Shown here one piece after another: positions 9,516 through 17,232 of a stretch of DNA of 64,000 nucleotides (the first letter of the stretch is position 1; the number at the start of each line of letters is the position of its first letter). Position numbers and translations under genes: made by a program. The notes below the pieces were generated by a model. That model did not search any database. It worked only from the letters and a program-made list of their open reading frames with translations, and had not been told where the DNA came from. Source of the DNA: Hyphomicrobium_A sp963759735 (GTDB lineage Bacteria; Pseudomonadota; Alphaproteobacteria; Rhizobiales; Hyphomicrobiaceae); contig CAVXAF010000009.1 of assembly GCA_963759735.1 (NCBI GenBank), positions 1 through 64,000 on the forward strand, written 5' to 3'.

Positions 9516-10251
9516 ATGGCTATGTCTGAATTCAAAGAATACGCCGCGTGGGATGCCCCGACCCGCTGGTTCCATTGGATCAACGTGCTGGCCGTCATTG
9601 GTCTCGTCGGCACGGGGCTCGACATTCTTTTCGACGACGCCCTTGGGCTGTCCGCACCTGGAAAGGTGACTCTCAAGGACGTCCACGCTTCCTTCGGCTA
9701 CGTCATGGCTGTCAATCTCTTGTGGCGGTTTGCTTGGGCCTTCTTCGGGAACAGGTACGCGAGGTGGCGTGCCATTGTGCCCGGCGGCCCGGGCTATCTG
9801 GTAGCATTGCGCGCCTATACGGCTCGTTCCTAACCGGGGAACCGCAACAGTACGTGGGGCACAACCCGCTTGCGCGCATCGCCGTTGCGCTGCTCTTCTT
9901 GCTATTGCTCGTCCAGGCAGTGACCGGCCTCGTTCTGGTAGGAACCGATCTCTATTGGCCCCCGTTCGGGCATTGGTTCGCGGCGTGGGTTGCCGCTCCG
10001 GGCGTCGACCCATCCTTGGTCGTGCCGGGGGCAACCGACCTTATCGATCCAGACCTCTTACGCCGCCATGCGCGCGTTCCGCAGTCCGTTTGTCCAAGTG
10101 CACGAACTCGGCTTCTATGCACTGGCCGTTCTGATCGTGCATCCACGTGGCCGCGGTGGTTGTCACCGAAGTGCATGAGGGCGGCAGCATCACGTCGGCA
10201 ATGTTCACCGGCCGCAAGATTTTGTCGCGTCCTCCGCCCGACGCTCCTTAG
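9516..10251 (+). CDS. cytochrome b561-like membrane protein, multiple frameshifts
   Basis: The four-helix cytochrome b fold is readable across frames: WDAPTRWFHWINVLAVIG, DVHASFGYVMAVNLLWRFAW, HNPLARIAVALLFLLLLVQA and VQVHELGFYALAVLIV, then EVHEGGSITSAMFTGRK. The His residues in WFHW, DVHA, QVHE and the final IVH would bind two hemes b. Such proteins pass electrons between the quinone pool and a periplasmic partner. Shifts occur near 9828, 10050 and 10145. It follows the sensor kinase by 15 bases and precedes the ATPase by 41, so it probably belongs to the same transcription unit. Its partner may be the small cytochrome c near 2 kb, but this is a guess. Confidence 0.7.
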
Positions 10252-10292
10252 GATGTGTGGCTCTACTTCGTCGCCGGCTTTCGAGGAGCGTC

Positions 10293-12177
10293 ATGATCAA
10301 CGAACGCTTCGCCAGGCGCACTCTTGCTGTTGCCGCTCTGCTCGGCCTCACATTCGGCGGCGCCGCTGCTCTCGCAGGCTATCCCGCGACGGCTGGATGG
10401 ATGTGGACGGCGGCGACGATTCCCGTCGTCATCGCTCTCGCCGTTTCCATCGTTCGCGACTTCGCGGCCGGACGCATGGGCGTCGACGCCATCGCCCTGC
10501 TGGCCATGGCGAGCGCGCTTCTTCTCCAGCAGCCGCTGGCGGCCATCGTCGTCGCCATCATGTACACGGGCGGCACGGTGCTCGAGGACTACGCCGTCAG
10601 CCGCGCCGAGCGCAACTTGAAGTCACTCGTCGATCGGGCGCCGCGACTGGCGCATCGTCGCGTGGATGAGACCATCACGGATGTCGACATCCGCGACGTG
10701 AAGGTCGGCGATGCGATCCTCGTTCGCGCTGGCGAGATCATTCCGGTCGACGGGCTGATCACGTCGCCGCGGGCGGTCGTCGACGAAGCGGCGCTGACGG
10801 GCGAGCCGATCCCGGTCACGCGGCAGGCGGGCGAGAGTGCCCGCAGCGGCACGCTCAACGCGGGCGACACCTTCGAGATCACGGCGACGGCGACGGCTGA
10901 CGAGAGCACCTACGCCGGCATTGTGCGACTCGTCACCGCCGCGCAGACCGCCAAGGCGCCCTTCATTCGACTGGCGGATCGCTACGCGCTGCTGCTGCTG
11001 CCGGTGACGATCGTGGTTGCCGGACTGGCGTGGGTGCTGTCGGGTGATCCAATTCGCGGCCTCGCCGTTCTGGTCGTCGCCACACCGTGCCCGCTCATCC
11101 TTGCTGCACCGGTCGCGTTCATAGCCGGCGTATCTCAGGCGGCGCGCCGAGGCATCATCATCAAGGGCGGCGCGCCCCTCGATGCCTCTGGCGCAGACGC
11201 ATACCGTTCTATTCGACAAGACCGGCACCCTCACGGTCGGCGGAGCGCGCCTGATCGCCGTCGAGACCGCGCCTGGCGAAGACGCCGGCGAGGTGCTGCG
11301 ACTGGCCGGATCGCTGGAACAGGCCTCGCAACATGTCGTGGCTGCCGCCATCGTAGCTGCAGCCGCCGCCAAAGGTCTGTCTCTGCAGATGCCCGAGCAG
11401 GTGCACGAGGTCATGGGCTCCGGCCTCGAGGGCGTAGTCGACGGGCGGATCGTCCGCGTCGGCTCACACCAGCTCATCTTCGGGCCGCGCAAGCCGGACG
11501 AGTGGGCGGCGCGTGCACTGCGCCGCGCCTCCTGGCGATCGGCGCTCAGCGTGTTCGTATCTGTGGACGGCCGCGTCGTCGGCGCGCTGCTCCTTGCCGA
11601 CGAGCTTCGCAAAGAGACCCCGCGCGCCGTGCAGTCGCTCCGCTCGGCCGGGATTGCGCGGATCGTGATGGTCACCGGTGATCACGCTGATGCGGCGGAG
11701 ACCATTGCTGCGGCGCTGAATATCGATGCGGTGCTGTCCGACCGCGTTCCTTCCGACAAAGTCGATGCCGTCGTCATGGAGAGCCGCCTGCATCCGACGC
11801 TGATGGTCGGCGACGGCATCAACGATGCGCCGGCCCTCGCAGCGGCGGACGTGGGCGTCGCTCTGGGCGCCCGCGGCGCCAGCGCATCGTCGGAAGCGGC
11901 CGACGTCGTGATCGTTGTCGACAGGCTCGATCGGGTGTCGGAGGCCGTGATCATCGCCCGGCGCGCGCGGCGCATCGCCATCCAGAGCATCGTCGCCGGC
12001 ATGGGGCTTTCGGGTATCGCCATGGCCTTTGCCGCTTTCGGCTGGCTGACGCCAGTGGCGGGTGCCCTGACGCAGGAGGCTATCGATGTCGCGGTGATTC
12101 TCAATGCGCTGCGCGCCCTCACGCCGGGTGGCACCGACGCCGCGAGGGCCTGCCGGACAAGATGGCGCGCGCCCTGA
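10293..12177 (+). CDS. P1B-5-type heavy-metal P-type ATPase (Nia-like), frameshifted
   Basis: An ATP-driven metal exporter. It has four N-terminal helices, the A-domain (VDEAALTGEPIPV), the ion-channel motif TPCPLILAAPVA, phosphorylation site DKTGTLT, and hinge GDGINDAPALAAADVG. There is no N-terminal metal-binding (HMA) domain and the channel motif is Cys-Pro-Leu instead of Cys-Pro-Cys; the HP locus reads SQHVV. TPCP plus a C-terminal hemerythrin domain defines the P1B-5 group, of which Sinorhizobium Nia (Ni and Fe export) is the known example. The frame shifts near 11180, just before the phosphorylation site. The ATG at 10293 has a good GAGGAG site. The second shift near 12145 probably separates it from the hemerythrin domain that follows. 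Confidence 0.85.
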
Positions 12178-12582
12178 GCGAGGAGCACCGCTTGCTCGAG
12201 CAGGAACTGGACAAGCTCCGATCCGTCTCGGACGCGCTCGACGATGCAAGCGGCCAGCGCGCCGTCGACCTTATCCTCAGCGCGCACGCGATTATCGAAG
12301 AGAGTGTCGTGACGCACGAGCGTCAGGATGAAACTACGCTTTACCCGCGCTTATCGAAGCTACTTGTCGACAGCCACGGTTTGTCGGCCATGAGCCGGGC
12401 ACATCGCGAGATCCTGCATCAGGCTAGGCTCCTGGCGCGGCTGGCGCACGGCCTTGCGCGCGGAGGACGCCGACAAGTATCTCGTCCGCGATGCGCAGCG
12501 GGTAATCGGCTCTATCGAGGCCCTCGTGCGCATCCACAACGCGCAGGAAGAAGACATCTACGAGAGGGCCAGTCCTGACTGA
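12162..12582 (+). CDS. hemerythrin-like domain, probably the C-terminus of the ATPase
   Basis: The sequence starts EGLPDKMARALSEEHRLLEQ and carries the His/Glu ligands of a hemerythrin HHE domain: EEHRLL, VTHERQDETTLYPRL, MSRAHREI, and, after a shift near 12460, IHNAQEEDIYERASPD. It would bind a di-iron site. Its frame is open upstream of the ATG into the ATPase tail, and the two would join with a single-base change near 12145. In P1B-5 ATPases this domain is fused to the C-terminus, so I read both as one gene. As annotated it overlaps the ATPase frame by 16 bases. Confidence 0.7.
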
Positions 12583-12754
12583 GGCGGCCAGTCTGGCACC
12601 GGCGGGAATGGGTCCGAGCAAAGCGCGGCACGCTGTTAGCCTGTTACGCAGCCCGGGTGCGCGCGGGCGCGTGCCCAACCGAGACGTCATCTTGACTTTG
12701 CGTCGCGCGGCGCGTCCGAGTTGCCTCGCACCACTATCGAGCAGGATATTCATC

Positions 12755-13421
12755 ATGAGCGCGACAGACTGGATTTCGAGCTTCCCCGGTTTGGGAAGAC
12801 TCGAGCCGACGATCGCGAAGCCGCTGATTGCGACGAGCAAAGTTATTCGGCTTTCAGCCGGTACGCGCATCTTCGGACCGGGGCAGGCGCCCGACGCCTT
12901 TTTGCTTCTGATCTCGGGGACCGTGCGAGTCCAGCAGGTCTCTGACGCCGGCCGGGAGATCGTGCTCTACCGCGTCTCTGCCGGCGAGAGCTGCGCGCTG
13001 ACGACCGCGTGTCTCATGGGCTACGAGGACTACCAGGCCGAGGCGATTGCCGAGACGGATGTCGAGGCGGTGGCGATTCCCCGCGCCACGTTCGATGACC
13101 TGATCGCCCGTTCCGCCGAATTCCGCCGCTTCGTGTTCACGGCATTCAGCCATCGCGTCACCGACCTGTTCCGCATCATCGAGGACGTGGCCTTCTCGCG
13201 GGTCGATGTCCGACTGGCGCAGCGCCTGCTCGAGCTGGCCAATACCAACGGGCCACATCGATCTCACCCACCAGCAACTGGCTGCCGAGCTCGGCACGGC
13301 GCGCGAGGTCATCAGCCGCCAGCTCAACGAGTTTCAGCGGCGCGGCTGGATCTCGACCTCGCGCGGCGCGATCGATATTGCGCGGCCGGATGCGCTGCGA
13401 CAGCTCGCCGCCGCGCCCTGA
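12755..13421 (+). CDS. Crp/Fnr-family transcriptional regulator, one frameshift
   Basis: The protein has an N-terminal cyclic-nucleotide-binding-like barrel (LSAGTRIFGPGQAPDAFLLL, GREIVLYRVSAGESCALTTA), a dimerisation helix (FRIIEDVAFSRVDVRLAQRL) and a C-terminal winged helix with recognition helix GTAREVISRQLNEFQRRG. The frame shifts near 13255, at the start of the HTH. Two Cys residues in ESCALTTAC are positioned as in other regulators found next to sulfur-transport genes and might sense persulfide; there is no N-terminal FNR Cys cluster. It stands just upstream of the DUF2892-YeeE-MBL operon in the same direction, with a candidate operator in the 81-base gap. Confidence 0.8.
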
Positions 13422-13429
13422 GCTGCCTC

Positions 13430-13444
13430 TGTGACTAGGTCACA
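13430..13444. promoter_or_regulatory. palindromic operator TGTGAC-TAG-GTCACA
   Basis: A perfect 6-base inverted repeat with a 3-base spacer lies 58 bases upstream of the first sulfur-module gene and 9 bases after the Crp/Fnr regulator stop. The half-site TGTGA is that of the CRP family. It is the best candidate for binding by the adjacent Crp/Fnr regulator. The spacing is one base shorter than the classical CRP site. Confidence 0.55.
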
Positions 13445-13502
13445 TACGGCGACGTTGCGAAAGGCCTATGCAGATCATCCAGTCAACCACTGGAGACTTG
13501 TC

Positions 13503-13715
13503 ATGACCTCGAACATCGGCATCTGGGACCGCACCCTGCGCATCGTCTGTCGGCCTTGCTCTGCTTAGCTTGGTCTTCGTCGGCCCGCAGACGCTTTGGG
13601 GCCTGCTCGGCCTTATCCCTCTCGTTACCGGTCTAGCCCGCTTCTGCCCGGCCTATCGGATCGCCGGCGTTAGCACATGCGGCCACGAACCGGTGCTGAC
13701 GCGGACATGGACTGA
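13503..13715 (+). CDS. DUF2892 small membrane protein, frameshifted
   Basis: It begins MTSNIGIWDRTLRIV, shifts frame near 13550, and continues GLALLSLVFVGPQTLWGLLG and LIPLVTGLARFCPAYRIAGV, then STCGHEP. Two membrane helices ending in a CP...STC motif are typical of DUF2892 proteins (the membrane part of YgaP-type rhodaneses) that accompany sulfide-oxidation genes. The end is uncertain because a further shift may follow; the TGA at 13713 is the likely stop. A GGAG site precedes the ATG at 13503. Confidence 0.65.
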
Positions 13716-13720
13716 AAGAC

Positions 13721-14155
13721 ATGCTGACGGAATTCACACCCCTTTCGGCGACCGTCGGTGGCGTCCTTATTGGCCTCTCGGCGGTGCTCATGATGGCGAC
13801 CACCGGCCGTATCGCCGGCGTGAGCGGGTTCGTGTCCCGGCTGCTGCCGCCCTATGCCGATGACCAGACGCTCGTCACGGCTTGCCTTCGTCGCCGGGCT
13901 GATCGCTCGCGCCCTGGCTGTTCACGGCGATCTGCGCGAGGCGCCGTCGACATGACGGTCACGTCCAATGCGGCGCTGCTCGTCGGTGCCGGGCTGCTCG
14001 TGGGCTTCGGCGCCGTATGGGGCAGCGGCTGCACAAGCGGACACGGCGTCTGCGGTGTGGCGCGGCTGTCGAGGCGCTCGATCGCGGCGACGGCCGTGTT
14101 CATGGTCAGCGGCCTCGCGACCGTCTTTGTCTCGCGCCACCTGCTGGGAGGCTGA
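13721..14155 (+). CDS. YeeE/YedE family sulfur transporter half (PmpA-like)
   Basis: A four-helix membrane protein starting MLTEFTPLSATVGGVLIGLS, with the family motif GFGAVWGSGCTSGHGVCGVA containing the conserved Cys residues that relay thiosulfate or persulfide sulfur. The middle (about 13880-13935) reads in another frame as a hydrophobic helix (LAFVAGLIAA), so two compensating shifts are likely and the full protein is about 140 residues. It works as a pair with the next gene. Two bases separate its stop from the second half's ATG. Confidence 0.75.
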   Translation: MLTEFTPLSATVGGVLIGLSAVLMMATTGRIAGVSGFVSRLLPPYADDQTLVTACLRRRADRSRPGCSRRSARGAVDMTVTSNAALLVGAGLLVGFGAVWGSGCTSGHGVCGVARLSRRSIAATAVFMVSGLATVFVSRHLLGG

Positions 14156-14156
14156 C

Positions 14157-14624
14157 ATGCAAGCGATCGCAACTTTCCTGTCCGGCCTGCTGTTCGGGCT
14201 CGGTCTTGTCGTATCCGGCCTCATCAATCCGGCGAAGGTCCTCAACTTCCTCGACGTCGCCGGGACTTGGGATGCGAGCCTCGCACTGACCATGGCCGCT
14301 GCCGTCGTGACGACGGCGGCTCGGCTACCGGCTCGCCTTCGCGAAGCCCGCACCCCTGTTCGGCCAGCGACTTCCACCTTCCGACCGCGACCGCCATCGA
14401 TGCGCGGCTGATCACCGGTGCGGCGCTATTCGGCATCGGCTGGGGGCTGGTCGGCTACTGCCCGGGCCCTGCCATCGCCGCTCTGTCGTCAGGCTCGACC
14501 TCGACCTTCGCTTTTCGTCGCCGCGATGCTCGCCGGGATGGCCATCGCACGCGGCTTGACCCTGCGCAAACGTCGGCTCGCGCGAACACCGCCACTGCAA
14601 AGTCTCACTGGAGGCACATCATGA
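14157..14624 (+). CDS. YeeE/YedE family transporter half (PmpB/DUF6691-like), frameshifted
   Basis: It starts MQAIATFLSGLLFGLGLVVS, with GLINPAKVLNFLDVAG, shifts frame near 14320, continues as RLITGAALFGIGWGLVGYCP and shifts again near 14510 to VAAMLAGMAIARGL. GYCPGPA carries the conserved Cys of the second half. Together with the previous gene it would form a channel moving reduced sulfur into the cytoplasm. Its TGA overlaps the ATG of the metallo-beta-lactamase gene (ATGA), showing translational coupling. Confidence 0.75.
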
Positions 14625-15520
14625 CGACCACTATCCCGCATCCGGTCGATCTCAGCGTCAAGCCCGAGGTCACGGCATTCTTCGACGAGCCGACCAACAC
14701 GGTCAGCTACGTCGTCAAGGATCCGAACTCGAACGCCTGCGCCGTCATCGACTCCGTCATGGACATCGACTACGCCGCCGGCCGCATCGCTATCGAGTCG
14801 GCCGACGAGATCATCCGCTTCGTGCAGGAGCAAGGCCTCAAGGTCGAGTGGCTGATCGAGACGCATGTCCACGCCGACCACCTGTCGGCTGCGCCCTACA
14901 TCCAGGGCAAGCTCGGCGGCAAGCTCGGCATCGGCGAGAACATCAAGGTCGTCCAGGAGATCTTCGGCAAGATCTTCAACGAGGGCACCGAGTTCCAGCG
15001 CGACGGCAGCCAGTTCGACCGCCTGTTCAAGGACGGCGACAGCTACCAGATCGGCAGCATGACCGCGTTCGCCATGCTGACGCCCGGCCACACGCCCGCC
15101 TGCATGACGCACGTGATCGGCGACGCCGCCTTCGTCGGCGACACGCTGTTCATGCCGGATGGCGGCACGGCGCGCGCCGACTTCCCCGGCGGCGATGCGC
15201 GCGTGCTCTATCGCTCGATCCAGCGCGTGCTCGAGCTGCCGGCGCGAGATGCGCCTGTTCATGTGCCACGACTACGCGCCGAACGGTCGCGACATCAAGT
15301 GGGAGACGACCGTCGCCGAGGAGCGCGCGCACAATATCCACGTCCGCGACGGCGTCGAGCGAGGACGAGTTCGTGCGCGATGCGCGAGGCGCGCGACAAG
15401 ACCCTTGAGCTGCCGAAGCTCATCATCCCGTCGATCCAGGTCAACATGCGCGGCGGCAACCTGCCCGAGCCCGATGAGAGCGGAAAGCGCCACCTCAAGG
15501 TGCCGATCAACGAGCTCTGA
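14621..15520 (+). CDS. MBL-fold hydrolase, ETHE1/Blh-like persulfide dioxygenase, frameshifted
   Basis: The metallo-beta-lactamase fold shows the metal motif THVHADHLSA (residues about 81-90), TPGHTPAC, VGDTLF and, after a shift near 15240, FMCHDYAPNGRD. A second shift near 15360 leads to the C-terminus ending KVPINEL. The family oxidises glutathione persulfide to sulfite with a mononuclear iron. In many Rhizobiales the Blh homologue carries an N-terminal DUF442 domain; here that domain is absent and is found instead on the flavoprotein two genes downstream. The start overlaps the preceding stop. Confidence 0.8.
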   Translation: MTTTIPHPVDLSVKPEVTAFFDEPTNTVSYVVKDPNSNACAVIDSVMDIDYAAGRIAIESADEIIRFVQEQGLKVEWLIETHVHADHLSAAPYIQGKLGGKLGIGENIKVVQEIFGKIFNEGTEFQRDGSQFDRLFKDGDSYQIGSMTAFAMLTPGHTPACMTHVIGDAAFVGDTLFMPDGGTARADFPGGDARVLYRSIQRVLELPARDAPVHVPRLRAERSRHQVGDDRRRGARAQYPRPRRRRARTSSCAMREARDKTLELPKLIIPSIQVNMRGGNLPEPDESGKRHLKVPINEL

Positions 15521-15595
15521 TCGGAACCCGGCGGGGCTCGCTTTCTCCCCCGCCAAGTGCCGTCACGTCGACCTCGACAAGAAATGGAGCCGCTT

Positions 15596-17194
15596 ATGCG
15601 CCGCAGGGAATTCCTCACCGCACTTGGGCTTGCCGCCACCTCGTCGATGGCCGGGGGCGCGGCTTGGTCCTCGCCAAGCGCTTCGAAGCGGCTCCGCCTG
15701 CTGCACCTCACGGACACACATGCGCAGCTCGAGGAGCACCTCGAGTATCTGCCGGATGCCACGCCCGCGTTCATGACGATGGGTGGCTTTGCGCGTCTGA
15801 AACGAGCGGTTGACGTTCTGCGTGCAGGCGCCCCGGGTCCTACGTTCCTCGTTGACGGCGGGGATCTCGTCCAGGGATCGGGGCCGGCTGCTTGGTCGCA
15901 AGGCGAGGTCATGATCGCGCCCGCGAATGCCTTGGGGCTGGACGCCTTCGTGCCCGGCAACTGGGAGCCGGTGTACGGGCCTGCGCGCTTCGAGGAGCTG
16001 ATGAGCGCGCTCAACACCCGCGTCATCGCCTACAACTTCCATCGTAAGGAGAACGGCAAGCGGCTGTTCAAGCCGGCCGCAATAGTCGATCGCGATGGCG
16101 TGCGCGTCGCGCTCGTAGGCGTCGCCGATCCGACCACGACCAAGCGGCAGCCACCGCGCCAAGTGGAAGGGTTGGACAGCACGCGTATGGAGGGCTTCCG
16201 CGAATACCTTCAGGAGCTGAGACGCAAGGAGCGCCCGGATCTGGTCGTCGCGGTCACGCATACCGGGTTGACGGTCTCGCGGCAGCTCGCGTTGGAGAAC
16301 CCCGAACTGGATGTCATCCTCTCCGGCCATACCCATGAGCGCACGTTCCGCGCCATCCGCGAGGGCAATTGCCTGATCGTCGAAGCAGGCTCGCACGGGT
16401 CATTCCTCGGCTGCCTGGATATCGTGCTCACGAAGGGCGGCGGCATCGAAGGCCACAGCTTCAGGTTGGTACCGGTCGTGGCGTCCGAGTTTGGTGAGGA
16501 TACAGGCGTCAAGGCGATAGTTGATGCCGCGCTGCGTCCTCACCGTGATCGCATGAACCGCGTACTGTGCCACACGCAGGTCCCGATCCTGCGCTACGAT
16601 GTTCTCGAAACGAATGCCGACAATCTCATCACCGATGCCGTGCGCGAGGCGACGGGCGCCGATATCGGCTTCAGCAACGGCTTCCGGTTTGCGCCGCCGA
16701 TCCCCGCCGGCGCGTTGACGGAAGGTCACTTGTGGAACCTTCTTCCGATCGACGCGCGGATCAAGAAGGGCTGGATCACCGGAGTTCAGCTTAAGGCGTA
16801 CATCGAGGGCGAGCTTGAGCTCGTGTTCTCCAAGAACCCGTGGAAGCTGTCGGGTGGCTGGGGGCCGCGTGCCTCTGGTCTCGACATCATGTTCGAAGCC
16901 CACCAGGCGCCCGGCCGGAGGGTGCGCGAGATTCTCGTCAATGGCGTTGCGGTCGCGGACAATGGCCGGTACTCGATCGCAGGCTGCGAGCGCGAAGGCG
17001 AGCCAATGGATGTCGTCTGCCGCCACCGGGGAACCCACGACGTCGCGTTCGTTCACCCGTCGATGCAAGGTGTCATGCAGACCTACTTCAAGAGACATCC
17101 CGTCATTGCACCGAAGGTCAGCGGCCGCTCCCGCGCGACCGACCTTCCAGCGCACGTCTTCAGCCAAGATAAAATCTTAACGCGTGGGGCCTGA
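15596..17194 (+). CDS. Tat-exported SoxB-like metallophosphoesterase/5'-nucleotidase
   Basis: A 532-residue periplasmic enzyme with a twin-arginine signal (MRRREFLTALGLAATSS). The calcineurin-like metal motifs are LTDTHAQLEEH, DGGDLVQGS, PGNWEPVYG, AVTHTGL and LSGHTHERT, followed by a 5'-nucleotidase C-terminal domain (ETNADNLITDAVREATGAD). GNWEPVYG in place of GNHEFD resembles SoxB, which releases sulfate from SoxYZ. The other Sox genes are absent here, so the substrate is open. I chose the second ATG (15596) because GGAG lies at the right distance. It is intact, in contrast to the genes upstream. Confidence 0.8.
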   Translation: MRRREFLTALGLAATSSMAGGAAWSSPSASKRLRLLHLTDTHAQLEEHLEYLPDATPAFMTMGGFARLKRAVDVLRAGAPGPTFLVDGGDLVQGSGPAAWSQGEVMIAPANALGLDAFVPGNWEPVYGPARFEELMSALNTRVIAYNFHRKENGKRLFKPAAIVDRDGVRVALVGVADPTTTKRQPPRQVEGLDSTRMEGFREYLQELRRKERPDLVVAVTHTGLTVSRQLALENPELDVILSGHTHERTFRAIREGNCLIVEAGSHGSFLGCLDIVLTKGGGIEGHSFRLVPVVASEFGEDTGVKAIVDAALRPHRDRMNRVLCHTQVPILRYDVLETNADNLITDAVREATGADIGFSNGFRFAPPIPAGALTEGHLWNLLPIDARIKKGWITGVQLKAYIEGELELVFSKNPWKLSGGWGPRASGLDIMFEAHQAPGRRVREILVNGVAVADNGRYSIAGCEREGEPMDVVCRHRGTHDVAFVHPSMQGVMQTYFKRHPVIAPKVSGRSRATDLPAHVFSQDKILTRGA

Positions 17195-17232
17195 TCTCCT
17201 CACCCCTCGGCTTACGATTGGACAACCGCAGA

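Noticed and set aside
10623..11675. 350-codon reverse frame across the P-type ATPase
   Set aside because: Composition is that of an antisense shadow; the forward ATPase motifs are unmistakable.
14489..15262. 257-codon reverse frame over the metallo-beta-lactamase gene
   Set aside because: Asp/Val/Ala-rich antisense shadow with no family; the forward strand has the HVHADH and PGHTP motifs.
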